Positions 33,989-42,402 of a stretch of DNA of 64,000 bases are shown here, in pieces. The stretch's first letter is position 1; the number at the start of each line of letters is the position of its first letter. The stretch is taken from NCBI GenBank assembly GCA_902609855.1, contig CACLTL010000001.1, positions 248,001 through 312,000 of the forward strand, given 5' to 3'. The DNA comes from an uncultured Pelagibacteraceae bacterium (GTDB lineage Bacteria; Pseudomonadota; Alphaproteobacteria; Pelagibacterales; Pelagibacteraceae). The position numbers and the translations under genes are program-made. The notes under the pieces are model-generated. The model did not search any database and was not told the DNA's origin. It worked only from the letters and a program-made list of their open reading frames with translations.

Positions 33989-34984
33989 TTATTTAATTTT
34001 AATGGTTTTTTTAAACTTTAACGATTTATAAGCTGCATTAGCTAATTTTAAAGCCATATATCCATCTTCAAATGTTGATCTAGATTTAATTTTATTTTTA
34101 TGAAGGGAAATTAATTCTTTTAGCTGAATATTGTAAGCATCATTATAACGCTCAATAAAAAAATTTAAGAAAGGTTTTTGTGAATTAGTTTGTTTAGAAT
34201 TAAATAACTCTGTTGCGTTTTCTTTCTTGTTTCCAGAAATTATCATTCCATTTTTACCAAATAATTCTACTCTCTGATCATAACCAAAAGAACAATGTCT
34301 TGAATTAGTGATAACACACATCACTCCTTTTTTAGATTTCATAGTAACTACTGCTAATTCATGATCATTTATTTTCTTATAAAAAGATGTAAATGATGAA
34401 GCAAATGCATGAACCTCAGTAATTTCGTCTTTACCTAAATACAATCTACACAAATCAAAGTCATGGATCATCATATCTCTAAAAATCCCTCCTGAAGATT
34501 TTAGATAAGATATTGCTGGTGGTGCAGGATCTCTACTTGTAATAATAATCTTTTCTAATTTTCCTATTTTATTTTTGTCTAAATCTTTTTTCAATGAAAA
34601 ATGTCCCGGATCATATCTTCTATTAAATCCTAATTGAATTTTAGGTTTGATTTTTTTTATTTTTTTTAAAGTTTTAATAATTTTATTGATATTAAGATCT
34701 AAAGGTTTTTCACAAAAAATTGTTTTTTTTCTTTTCATTCCCTCTTCAATAAATTTTATGTGAGTATTTGTAGGACTAGAAATAAAAATTATATCAACTT
34801 TTTTATCTTTAAAAATTTTATTATAATCTTTTTCAATTTTGCACCCATAAAGTTTTTTTGCTTTATTGCACAATTGATTAATTTTTTCATAAACATAAAG
34901 TAATTTTATTTCTTTATTTTTAGTAAGATTTTCCGCATGCATTTGACCTATACGTCCAAATCCGAATAAAGCTACATTGATCAT
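33989..34984 (-). CDS. iolG: inositol 2-dehydrogenase-like oxidoreductase (IolG)
   Basis: This Gfo/Idh/MocA enzyme of 331 residues has the Rossmann motif VALFGFGRIGQMHAEN, the EKP motif in TIFCEKPLDLN, and IolG-like blocks LGFNRRYDPGH, SRDPAPPAISYLKSSGG and IFRDMMIHDFDLCRLYLG (catalytic Asp and His). It oxidises myo-inositol to 2-keto-myo-inositol with NAD, the first step of the pathway completed by IolE and IolD. It is divergent from iolE with a 54-bp gap, and follows the ABC operon in the same direction on the upstream side. Confidence 0.88.
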   Translation of the reverse strand: MINVALFGFGRIGQMHAENLTKNKEIKLLYVYEKINQLCNKAKKLYGCKIEKDYNKIFKDKKVDIIFISSPTNTHIKFIEEGMKRKKTIFCEKPLDLNINKIIKTLKKIKKIKPKIQLGFNRRYDPGHFSLKKDLDKNKIGKLEKIIITSRDPAPPAISYLKSSGGIFRDMMIHDFDLCRLYLGKDEITEVHAFASSFTSFYKKINDHELAVVTMKSKKGVMCVITNSRHCSFGYDQRVELFGKNGMIISGNKKENATELFNSKQTNSQKPFLNFFIERYNDAYNIQLKELISLHKNKIKSRSTFEDGYMALKLANAAYKSLKFKKTIKIK

Positions 34985-35038
34985 ATTTTTTGTATTAAGT
35001 TGATATTTGTAATATAAATTTAGTACTTTATTGAAATT

Positions 35039-35938
35039 ATGTCTATAAAATTAGGTATAGCCCCCATAGCATGGAGCAATGATGATATGCCGGAATTAGG
35101 TGGCGAAACTACATTAGAGCAATGTTTATCTGAAGCAAGCAAAGCTGGTTTCACTGGAATAGAGTCAGGTGGCAAATTTCCTAAAAATTCAAAAGAATTA
35201 ATACCAAAACTAGAAAAAGAAAATCTACAACTTTGTTCTGGATGGTACGGAGCAACACTTTTAAAGAATACACCAAAAGAAGAATTTAAATTAATGCGTG
35301 AACAGATGGATTTATTTAAAGATTGCAAATCCCCCTGTATGGTATTTGCAGAAGTAACAAATTCTGTACAAGGTGATCCAAAAACACCTTTATCCAAAAA
35401 ACCTAAACTTTCAGAAGATGAGTGGAAATTATTTATATCCAGAATAAATGAAATAAGTAAAATGATGATAGATGAAAATATGCCTCTCGCTTATCATCAT
35501 CATATGGGAACAGTTATTGAAACAGAGGATGAAACAAGAAGGCTTATAGAAAGTACAAGTGATAGTGTAAAATTATTAATTGATACTGGTCACATGTTAT
35601 TTGCTGGAGGTGATTCAATTAAACTAACCGAGGATTTTATGGAAAGAATAGTTCATGTACATTGTAAAGATATTCGTAAGAATGTTTTAGAAAAATCATT
35701 GAAAAATGATAGTACCTTCCGACAAGCTTTTCTTGATGGAGCTTTCACAGTTCCAGGAGATGGATGTATTGACTACAAGGCTTTTTTAACAGTTTTAAAA
35801 AATAGAAATTATGAAGGTTGGCTTGTAGTTGAGGCGGAACAAGATCCAGTAAAAGCTAATCCATTTGAATATGCTAAAATTGGCTATAACTATTTAAGTA
35901 AAACTGCTAAAGATTGTGGGTTTAATATAATTAGTTAA
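35039..35938 (+). CDS. iolE: myo-inosose-2 dehydratase IolE
   Basis: This xylose-isomerase-like TIM-barrel enzyme dehydrates 2-keto-myo-inositol to the trihydroxycyclohexane dione used by IolD. Diagnostic blocks are GIAPIAWSNDDMPELGG, GFTGIESGGKFPK, LCSGWYGATLL, MPLAYHHHMGTVIE, LLIDTGHMLFAGGD and VHVHCKDIR; the Glu, Asp and His metal ligands are visible. Its length of 299 residues is normal. It is divergent from iolG; the two genes share a short promoter region. Confidence 0.94.
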   Translation: MSIKLGIAPIAWSNDDMPELGGETTLEQCLSEASKAGFTGIESGGKFPKNSKELIPKLEKENLQLCSGWYGATLLKNTPKEEFKLMREQMDLFKDCKSPCMVFAEVTNSVQGDPKTPLSKKPKLSEDEWKLFISRINEISKMMIDENMPLAYHHHMGTVIETEDETRRLIESTSDSVKLLIDTGHMLFAGGDSIKLTEDFMERIVHVHCKDIRKNVLEKSLKNDSTFRQAFLDGAFTVPGDGCIDYKAFLTVLKNRNYEGWLVVEAEQDPVKANPFEYAKIGYNYLSKTAKDCGFNIIS

Positions 35939-36444
35939 CGATAAGCTGAAACAAGTTCGTTATTTCCAGCAGCTACACATGGTGACTTAACACAAGTTCC
36001 TATCACCCACTCAGATCCAGCTTCTGACTCAAAATTATTTTCTGAGACAAAGATAATTCCTTTATCTGTAGATTGGCCAGCTTTTCCCTCCGCTTGAATT
36101 CTAGGATCTTGAGATGTTTGTATTAAAGGCTTATCAATATTGTAAGGATTGTTTAGCTTAATATTTTTTAAAATATGATTAACAATTTTTGAAGATGTCC
36201 AGGCTGAATTACAATTGTCACCCCACAAAGTAGTGCCCTCTTCATTTGAACTACATTCATTAACTTGATTATTAATAAACTCTACAACTAGTTTATGGTT
36301 AGCTTTTATGTCATTAGCTTTTTGTACAACTGCGGATCGTGTAGATGCAGTCCACATTAACATTATAACAACATAGACTAATGAACTTAAAACTAAAGCT
36401 TCAAGAGGACCAAAATTTTTTAGTTTTCTTCTTAGTTCGATCAT
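35935..36444 (-). CDS. membrane-anchored pilin-like protein, unknown function
   Basis: The 169-residue protein has a charged start (MIELRRKLKNFG), then one hydrophobic helix (GPLEALVLSSLVYVVIMLMW, with a Glu near its start) and a soluble domain with several Cys. Two of these are near the C-terminus (GTCVKSPCVAAG), where type IV pilins carry their disulfide. The helix leading into QKANDIKANHKLVVEFIN is pilin-like, but no standard prepilin peptidase site (GFTLIE) is present. It overlaps the dehydrogenase upstream by 4 bp. The pilin comparison is structural intuition only. Confidence 0.45.
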   Translation of the reverse strand: MIELRRKLKNFGPLEALVLSSLVYVVIMLMWTASTRSAVVQKANDIKANHKLVVEFINNQVNECSSNEEGTTLWGDNCNSAWTSSKIVNHILKNIKLNNPYNIDKPLIQTSQDPRIQAEGKAGQSTDKGIIFVSENNFESEAGSEWVIGTCVKSPCVAAGNNELVSAYR

Positions 36445-37397
36445 ATTTTTACAATCATTGATTTATCTATTTTATTTTCAAAAAAATCAATTATATTTTT
36501 AGTTGTTTCTAAAGACATTCTTGACTTACACTCATTGGTAAAAGTTGCAGAATGTGGGCTCAATAACACCTTTTTATTTTTTAATAATGGATTGTTTTGA
36601 TTGACTGGTTCCTTTTCAAAAACATCTAATCCTGCACCAAAAATAATTTTTTCATTAATTGCTTTATTTAAATCAGTTTCATTAATTATCCCACCTCGAG
36701 ACGTGTTAATTATAATCGCAGTACTTTTCATTGTTTTAAGTTTAGAATAATCAAGCATATTTTTAGTTTTTTCTGTTAAAGGAACATGTAAAGATAAATA
36801 ATCACATGTTTTTAATCCATCATTTAAGTTTTTAACTTTTGATCCGCCAAATTTTTTAATTATATCTTCCGAGACAAATGGATCAAAAATTTTTATTTTC
36901 ATATCCAAACCCAAGCATCTTTTGATTAAACTTTTTCCTATTCTTCCGAAACCTAATATTAGTATTTCTTTATTAAATAATTCTAAGGTTTCTATTTTTG
37001 AAGCATTTTTTTTAAAGTTTCCAATTCTTACTTCATTGTCATATTGATTTATGCTTTTTGAAATAGACATCATCATATAAATAACATGTTCTGCCACTGC
37101 TACCGCGTTTGCTGTTGCTGTAATAAGAAGAGAAATATTTTTCTTTTTAATATAATTTAAATCAACATTATCATAACCTACTCCATGTCTTGAAATAACC
37201 TTGAGTTTTGAACAATGTTTAAGAATATTTTCGTTAAGTTTTGAAACTCTTAATGTACACGCGTCAAATTCTGGAAGCTTTTTAATTAAATTATCTTCTG
37301 AAACGTCTGTGATTAATTCATACTCATAACCTTGGTTATTTTTAATTAATTCTAAACCATCATTATGTATTTTTTCAATTACAGCGATTTTTTTCAT
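36441..37397 (-). CDS. D-isomer-specific 2-hydroxyacid dehydrogenase
   Basis: This NAD-dependent enzyme of 318 residues has the Rossmann motif ILGFGRIGKSLIKRCLG, the catalytic Arg region INTSRGGIINETDL, the Asp/Glu region GAGLDVFEKEP and the catalytic His in LLSPHSATFT. Substrates in the family include 3-phosphoglycerate, hydroxypyruvate, glyoxylate and sugar-derived 2-hydroxyacids. It lacks the C-terminal ACT domain of long SerA forms. Its location after the inositol region suggests a catabolic use, but this is not proven. It overlaps the pilin-like gene. Confidence 0.87.
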   Translation of the reverse strand: MKKIAVIEKIHNDGLELIKNNQGYEYELITDVSEDNLIKKLPEFDACTLRVSKLNENILKHCSKLKVISRHGVGYDNVDLNYIKKKNISLLITATANAVAVAEHVIYMMMSISKSINQYDNEVRIGNFKKNASKIETLELFNKEILILGFGRIGKSLIKRCLGLDMKIKIFDPFVSEDIIKKFGGSKVKNLNDGLKTCDYLSLHVPLTEKTKNMLDYSKLKTMKSTAIIINTSRGGIINETDLNKAINEKIIFGAGLDVFEKEPVNQNNPLLKNKKVLLSPHSATFTNECKSRMSLETTKNIIDFFENKIDKSMIVKI

Positions 37398-37404
37398 AGA
37401 ATTT

Positions 37405-37479
37405 TGGCGGTCCCAAGGGGAATCGAACCCCTCTTTGTTGGATGAAAACCAACTGTCCTAACCGATAGACGATGGGACC
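37405..37479 (-). tRNA. tRNA-Glu (anticodon TTC)
   Basis: The minus strand gives a 75-nt tRNA: acceptor GGTCCCA/TGGGACC, D arm CGTCTATCGGTTAGGACA, anticodon stem TTGG/CCAA with the loop TTTTCAT region giving anticodon TTC, T arm GAGGGGTTCGATTCCCCTT, and encoded CCA. It lies between the hydroxyacid dehydrogenase and a 32-bp repeat derived from the recJ end. Confidence 0.97.
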
Positions 37480-37498
37480 TTAGTTTTGAAAGTCTTAT

Positions 37499-37530
37499 TA
37501 ACAGAAATATCATCGATAATAAACTCTACA
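37499..37530. repeat. 32-bp direct repeat, copy 1 (upstream of tRNA-Glu)
   Basis: These 32 bases (starting TAACAGAAATATCATCG) are identical to 38429-38460, which is the 3' end of recJ. Both bases flanking the match differ. The copy sits in the leader of tRNA-Glu, 20 bp from its 5' end, and is not part of a complete gene here. The two copies bound a segment carrying the NeuB-like gene. Confidence 0.95.
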
Positions 37531-37532
37531 AT

Positions 37533-37562
37533 TTATTGCGCTAAACACTTAATTAGTGTCAA
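37533..37562 (-). promoter_or_regulatory. candidate promoter of tRNA-Glu
   Basis: On the minus strand a perfect TTGACA (37562-37557) is followed after 18 bp by CAATAA (37538-37533). The predicted start lies at the edge of the 32-bp repeat, giving a leader of about 47 nt before tRNA-Glu. The -10 box is weak; the -35 box is strong. Confidence 0.4.
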
Positions 37563-37635
37563 TTTACTCAATATTTTAAACAGTTTGTAAAAATATCGTT
37601 TGATTCAATTTTATATACTTAAAAATTGACATTTC

Positions 37636-38400
37636 TTATTTTTTAACCTTTTTTTTAAAAATATTAACTCTTATCAACTTTTTACTAAAATTATTAGCTT
37701 TGAAGTATTTATTATAGTTTATTTTAATTTTTTCAAGCTCATCTAAATAAAAAGCATGTTGATCATCTGGGTATACTCTTTTTTTAATTCTTTGAGGCTT
37801 GCAATATATAAAAATCACCTTCGGATTATAAGCTGATAAAATATTTAATGTGCTTATATCGTCATTGTGGTTACTGTAGCCTACATTTAATTTAAATTTT
37901 TTTCTTAAATAATTTATATTAGGAAAATTCAATTCTGATACATTGTAAGTCATTGGTGTATGTAAAAGAGTTAATTTTTTTTTATTTTTTAAAATTTTAA
38001 GACATTTTTTAATATCAGATACCTTCGTTTTAAAACCAGTGGAAATATAAATAGGTTTATTTTTTTTTCTCAATTCTTCAATTAAATCGTAATCGTTTAT
38101 ACCTAAGCTCATAAGTTTATAGAAATCAAAATTAAGATCACGAAATGTTTTAAATGTTTTGATATCACAAACTGATAAACCAACTTTTTTTCTACTTTGA
38201 TGACATTTTTTAATTAAATATTTATAAAAATCATTTGAAAGTTCAAAATTCATTCCCTTTCTTGAAAGATCGTCATAAATTTTTCTAGTATGGATCATAA
38301 AAGTCAAATATTTAAAAGATGACTTTTTAAAAAAATTAATAATTTTTTTTGCTAAATTTTCACTTCCAAAATGATTTATTCCTGCTTCAATGAAAAACAT
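37636..38400 (-). CDS. NeuB-like (sialic acid synthase family) protein, C-terminal SAF domain missing
   Basis: The 254-residue protein follows the TIM-barrel core of NeuB/PseI-type nonulosonate synthases: FFIEAGINHFGSENLAKKII, YKLMSLGINDYDLIEELR, PIYISTGFKTKVSDIKKCLK, TLLHTPMTYNVSELNFPN, KLNVGYSNHNDD and RVYPDDQHAFYLDELEKI. Key family residues differ: the KFQ motif after strand 2 reads LTF, and the usual KIxSGD reads KLMSLG. The C-terminal antifreeze-like SAF domain (about 60 residues) is absent. Catalysis as a normal nonulosonate synthase is doubtful. It lies between two copies of a 32-bp repeat and ends in a Lys-rich tail. Confidence 0.7.
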   Translation of the reverse strand: MFFIEAGINHFGSENLAKKIINFFKKSSFKYLTFMIHTRKIYDDLSRKGMNFELSNDFYKYLIKKCHQSRKKVGLSVCDIKTFKTFRDLNFDFYKLMSLGINDYDLIEELRKKNKPIYISTGFKTKVSDIKKCLKILKNKKKLTLLHTPMTYNVSELNFPNINYLRKKFKLNVGYSNHNDDISTLNILSAYNPKVIFIYCKPQRIKKRVYPDDQHAFYLDELEKIKINYNKYFKANNFSKKLIRVNIFKKKVKK

Positions 38401-38417
38401 TTTAAGATTAATTATCT

Positions 38418-40172
38418 TTATGCACTTCTAACAGAAATATCATCGATAATAAACTCTACATTTGATTGACCTTTCCATTCATTTAGGGATAATTTTCCTG
38501 CAATATCAAATAACTTATTATTCTTTTTAAGAAGATATTCACCTAAATCACCGCCAACAGCGTTAAACGCTATAGTTTTTATGGATGATCCATCTTTTCC
38601 AACAAGAACTGATTTAATGTGCTTTTCTCCAACAATTTTTCCATTTATTGTTTTAACATCTTCTATGACAAACCTAGGCTCAGGGTTGCCTGATCCAAAT
38701 GGAGATAACAAAGATACTTTATTAAAAAATTCTAAATTAACCGCTGATGGAGATATTATACTATCTAAAAAAAGAGGTTTGTCTTTTGAAAAATCTTCAT
38801 TGATGGTTTTAAACTTCTTTAATACAAATTTTTTAAATTCATCTATTTTTTCAACTTTTATAGAAAATCCTCCAGCCATTTTGTGTCCTCCACCTTTTAA
38901 TAAAATATTATCTTGAGTTGCGGAAATTATGATTGATCCAATATCAAATCCCACAATAGATCTAGCAGAAGCTTTACCAGTATCTCCTTCTATAGATATT
39001 AATATTACAGGCTTATTAAATTTATCTTTTAATCTTGATGCAACAATACCAATTATGCCTTCATGCCAATTTTTTCCACTAAGTATCAAAACAGGATCAT
39101 TAGAGTAGTCTTTCGTTTCGTTGAGAATTTTTTGCAAAAGATCTTTTTCAAGAATTTGTCTTTCTTTATTATATTGATCAAGTTCTGAGGCTAATTTAAA
39201 AGAACTCTTAGGATTTGTACCTAAAAGTAGTTTTGCCCCATGAGAACACTTTCCAACTCTTCCACCAGCATTAATTCTTGGACCAAGCATAAATCCTAAG
39301 TGATAAATAGTTGGATTTGTTTCTATTTTACAAATGTCTAATAAAGTTTTTATTCCAAGATTTTTTTTAGATTTTATTATTTTTAAACCTTGTTTTACAA
39401 AAGCTCTATTCAAACCTTTTAAAGGGACAACGTCACAAATTGTTCCTAATGTTACTAAATCAAGATAATTTATTAAATTAGGTTCTTTTATTTTATTTTG
39501 TAAAAACCAGTCCTTTTTTCTAAGTTCCCTATTTAATGAAACTAAAAAAATAAAAGAAACCCCTGCAGCACAAAGGTATTTTAGATCAGAATTATCATCA
39601 AAACGGTTTGGATTTACTATTGAGAAAGCTTCTGGCAATTTAACTTCAGATTGATGATGATCTAAAACAATTACATCTATATTATTTTTTTTGGCAAAAT
39701 TTATAGCTTCAAAAGAGAGTGTTCCGCAATCAACAGTAAATATTAACTTAACACCTTTATTTATTAATTCTTTAAAACTATTAATAGATGGACCATATCC
39801 CTCTTTTTTTCGATCGGGTATGTATATTTCATAGTTTAAATTTAATTCAGATAGATAATTCCCAAGTAATGCGGTTGAGGTTGCTCCATCTACATCATAA
39901 TCCCCAAAAATACCTATTTTGTCTTCGTTTAGTATTGTTTGAAAAGTTCTTGAAGTTGCTTTTTCCATATCAAGAAGAATATTTGGATTAGGAAGGAAAT
40001 TTTTAATTAAAGGATTTAAAAAAGAATTTATTTCTTCTTTTTTAATTTTTCTAATAGATAAAAGTTTAGAAGTAATTTCATCTAATGAGTAATTATCTTT
40101 TATAAAATTTAAGTCTTCCTGATTAAATTGTTTTAAAATCCAAGATTTTCCACTTAGTGAAAATGAATTCAT
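38418..40172 (-). CDS. recJ: single-stranded-DNA-specific exonuclease RecJ
   Basis: This 5'-3' ssDNA exonuclease of recombination and mismatch repair shows the DHH-family motifs: GIFGDYDVDGATSTALL, LIFTVDCGT, VIVLDHHQSEVKLPEAF (DHH), and the DHHA1 block MAGGFSIKV preceded by ILLKGGGHK. The 584-residue length is normal. The last codons fall in a 32-bp sequence that is repeated next to tRNA-Glu, so the present C-terminal residues (after ISV) and stop may come from an inserted segment. It overlaps glpX by 4 bp. Confidence 0.95.
   Translation of the reverse strand: MNSFSLSGKSWILKQFNQEDLNFIKDNYSLDEITSKLLSIRKIKKEEINSFLNPLIKNFLPNPNILLDMEKATSRTFQTILNEDKIGIFGDYDVDGATSTALLGNYLSELNLNYEIYIPDRKKEGYGPSINSFKELINKGVKLIFTVDCGTLSFEAINFAKKNNIDVIVLDHHQSEVKLPEAFSIVNPNRFDDNSDLKYLCAAGVSFIFLVSLNRELRKKDWFLQNKIKEPNLINYLDLVTLGTICDVVPLKGLNRAFVKQGLKIIKSKKNLGIKTLLDICKIETNPTIYHLGFMLGPRINAGGRVGKCSHGAKLLLGTNPKSSFKLASELDQYNKERQILEKDLLQKILNETKDYSNDPVLILSGKNWHEGIIGIVASRLKDKFNKPVILISIEGDTGKASARSIVGFDIGSIIISATQDNILLKGGGHKMAGGFSIKVEKIDEFKKFVLKKFKTINEDFSKDKPLFLDSIISPSAVNLEFFNKVSLLSPFGSGNPEPRFVIEDVKTINGKIVGEKHIKSVLVGKDGSSIKTIAFNAVGGDLGEYLLKKNNKLFDIAGKLSLNEWKGQSNVEFIIDDISVRSA
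38429..38460. repeat. 32-bp direct repeat, copy 2 (3' end of recJ)
   Basis: This copy encodes, in the recJ frame, the residues VEFIIDDISV just before the final RSA and stop. It is identical to 37499-37530. The distance between copies is 930 bp, and the unit between them holds only the NeuB-like gene and its flanks. Confidence 0.95.
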
Positions 40173-41110
40173 TTATTATAAATATTTTTAATATTTTTAA
40201 TTGTATTTTCACTTTTATGTAATACGAAACTGTTAACCTCAAATTCATTACCTAAGTCATTTACCCCATCGGCTAAATCACCAGAAGTAACGCCTGTTGC
40301 ACAAAAAATAACATCTCCTTTAACCATATCATCAATATTATATTTTTTATTGAAATCAGTAATACCTAATTTTTTTGCCCTGATTTTCTCTTCTTCATCT
40401 AAAACTAATCTACCTTGAATTTGACCACCATAACATGACAACGCTGCAGCAACTATAACACCCTCTGGTCCTCCACCTGTACTGTAGTAAATATCATTTT
40501 TTGGGTTATCTCCAATTACACTCAAGGCACCAGCGATATCTCCATCAGTTATAAAATTAATCCTTACTTTTAAATCATTTAGTACTTTAACAATATGATC
40601 GTGTCTTGGTCTCTTTAAAACACAGGCTTGAATATCTGAAATTTTTTTATTTTTTGCTTCTGCTAATATTTTAATGTTTTTTTCAACACCGTTATCTATA
40701 TCCATTAAATTTTTTGGCAAGTTGGAACCAATTACTATTTTCTCCATATATGTATCAGGGGCTGACAATAAACAGTTCTTTTCAGAGATTGCTAAAACAG
40801 AGAAAGCATTCGGTTGGCCATTAGCTGTAAATTTTGTCCCCTCTAAAGGATCTACAGCTATATCAAATTCTGGTCCATTAAGAGTTCCCAACTTTTCGCC
40901 AATATATAACATTGGTGCTTCATCCATTTCTCCCTCACCTATTACGACCGTCCCATTCATGTTTATCTTATTTAATTCTCTTCTCATTGGGTCAACTGCT
41001 CCTTTATCTGCTGCAATTTTGTCTTTTTTTCCTATAAATTTAGAAGCCCCAATCGCTGCTTTTTCCGTAGCTTTCGTGAATAGATTTAAAAATTTTTTAT
41101 CGATGGCCAT
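40169..41110 (-). CDS. glpX: fructose-1,6-bisphosphatase class II
   Basis: This GlpX-type phosphatase makes fructose 6-phosphate in gluconeogenesis. The metal site and phosphate-binding blocks are clear: VVIGEGEMDEAPMLYIGEKLG, FDIAVDPLEGTKFTANG, LKRPRHDHIVKVLND, IYYSTGGGPEGVIVAAAL and GQIQGRLVLDEEE. The 313-residue length is typical. It lies between hom and recJ, overlapping each by 1-4 bp, the common alphaproteobacterial order hom-glpX-recJ. Confidence 0.96.
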   Translation of the reverse strand: MAIDKKFLNLFTKATEKAAIGASKFIGKKDKIAADKGAVDPMRRELNKINMNGTVVIGEGEMDEAPMLYIGEKLGTLNGPEFDIAVDPLEGTKFTANGQPNAFSVLAISEKNCLLSAPDTYMEKIVIGSNLPKNLMDIDNGVEKNIKILAEAKNKKISDIQACVLKRPRHDHIVKVLNDLKVRINFITDGDIAGALSVIGDNPKNDIYYSTGGGPEGVIVAAALSCYGGQIQGRLVLDEEEKIRAKKLGITDFNKKYNIDDMVKGDVIFCATGVTSGDLADGVNDLGNEFEVNSFVLHKSENTIKNIKNIYNK

Positions 41111-42393
41111 CAGTCATCAATTCTTATTAATTTAGGTTTTCTTTTTAAATAATTTTTTTTTGAAATTTCTTTTAAAATTTTATTTAAATATTTATCTTTT
41201 GAGTCGTGAGTAATTATAATTACAGATGATATTTTTTTATTCTTATTAGGATTTTGAATTAACCTTTTTATAGAAGTTTTATTCTTAGAAAAAACATTTG
41301 TTATGCTAGATAAAACGCCTGGTTTGTCCAATACTTCAAATCTAAAATAGGCTGAAAAAAACCTTTCATTTATATTTTCAAATTTTAATTTTTTTCTTTT
41401 CATTGAAGATAATGAAAAAGGGAATTTTATATTACCTCTTAAAATGGAAGATATATCTGAAATAAGAGCCGATGTTGTGGCTGCAGGTCCTGCCCCTTCA
41501 CCTTGAATAGTGCTTTGACCTATTGGTTTACCATCAACAATTACTGCGTTTAATACACCGTCTATACCTGCAACATATGAATCTTTTTTGATTAATGTAG
41601 GGTGGACTCTTTGATAAATTTTATTATTCAATTTTTCTGCATAACCTAACAATTTAATTTTAAATCCTAATTTATTTGCATTATCAATGTCAGTTTTTTC
41701 AATTCTTTTTATGCCCTCAACATAAATTTTATCATTTAGTAATGAATTAAAACATAGAGAAGATAATATCTTTAATTTTGATGATACATCATCACCATTT
41801 AAATCTGCAGAAGGATTTGATTCTGCGTAACCTAATTTCTTTGCATTAAATAAAACTTCATTAAAACTTTTATTTTCTTTATCCATAGATGAAAGAATAT
41901 AATTTGAAGTACCATTAAAAATTCCATAAATTTTTGAAATTTTATTAGCTATTAACCCTTCTTTTAATAATCTTATAATAGGGACTCCTCCACAAACAGA
42001 AGCTTCAAATTCCAAATTTACTTTATTTTTTTCAGCAATTTTCGAAAGTTCATCACCGTATCTTGCTATTAATGCTTTATTTGCAGTCACTACATGTTTT
42101 TTATTTCTTAAAGCGTTAAAGACCAGTTTTTTTGCTGGTCCCTCCGCTCCACCTATTAGCTCTATAATTAAATCTACATCATTTAATTTAGTAGCTTCTA
42201 GATAATTTTTTAACCATTGATTTTTATTAATTCTTAGGCTTCTTTTTTTACTTTTATTTTTCGCAGAAACATATTTTACGACAGGTAAACAATTATTTTT
42301 TTCAGTAAGAATTTTTTTATTTTCTTTTAAATAATTAAATAAATAACTACCAATATTTCCTAAACCTACAATTGCAATATTTAATTTTCTCAT
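41110..42393 (-). CDS. hom: homoserine dehydrogenase
   Basis: The enzyme reduces aspartate semialdehyde to homoserine for Thr and Met. It shows the NAD(P) motif IAIVGLGNIGSYLFNYL, LIELIGGAEGPAKKLV, VVTANKALIARYG, EASVCGGVPIIRLLKEG, GIFNGTSNYILSSM and YAESNPSADLNGDDVSSKL. A C-terminal ACT domain (FRFEVLDKPGVLSSITNVFS, from about residue 350) gives likely feedback control by threonine. The 427 residues match the monofunctional form with an ACT domain. Confidence 0.96.
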   Translation of the reverse strand: MRKLNIAIVGLGNIGSYLFNYLKENKKILTEKNNCLPVVKYVSAKNKSKKRSLRINKNQWLKNYLEATKLNDVDLIIELIGGAEGPAKKLVFNALRNKKHVVTANKALIARYGDELSKIAEKNKVNLEFEASVCGGVPIIRLLKEGLIANKISKIYGIFNGTSNYILSSMDKENKSFNEVLFNAKKLGYAESNPSADLNGDDVSSKLKILSSLCFNSLLNDKIYVEGIKRIEKTDIDNANKLGFKIKLLGYAEKLNNKIYQRVHPTLIKKDSYVAGIDGVLNAVIVDGKPIGQSTIQGEGAGPAATTSALISDISSILRGNIKFPFSLSSMKRKKLKFENINERFFSAYFRFEVLDKPGVLSSITNVFSKNKTSIKRLIQNPNKNKKISSVIIITHDSKDKYLNKILKEISKKNYLKRKPKLIRIDD

Positions 42394-42402
42394 ATTATTT
42401 AA

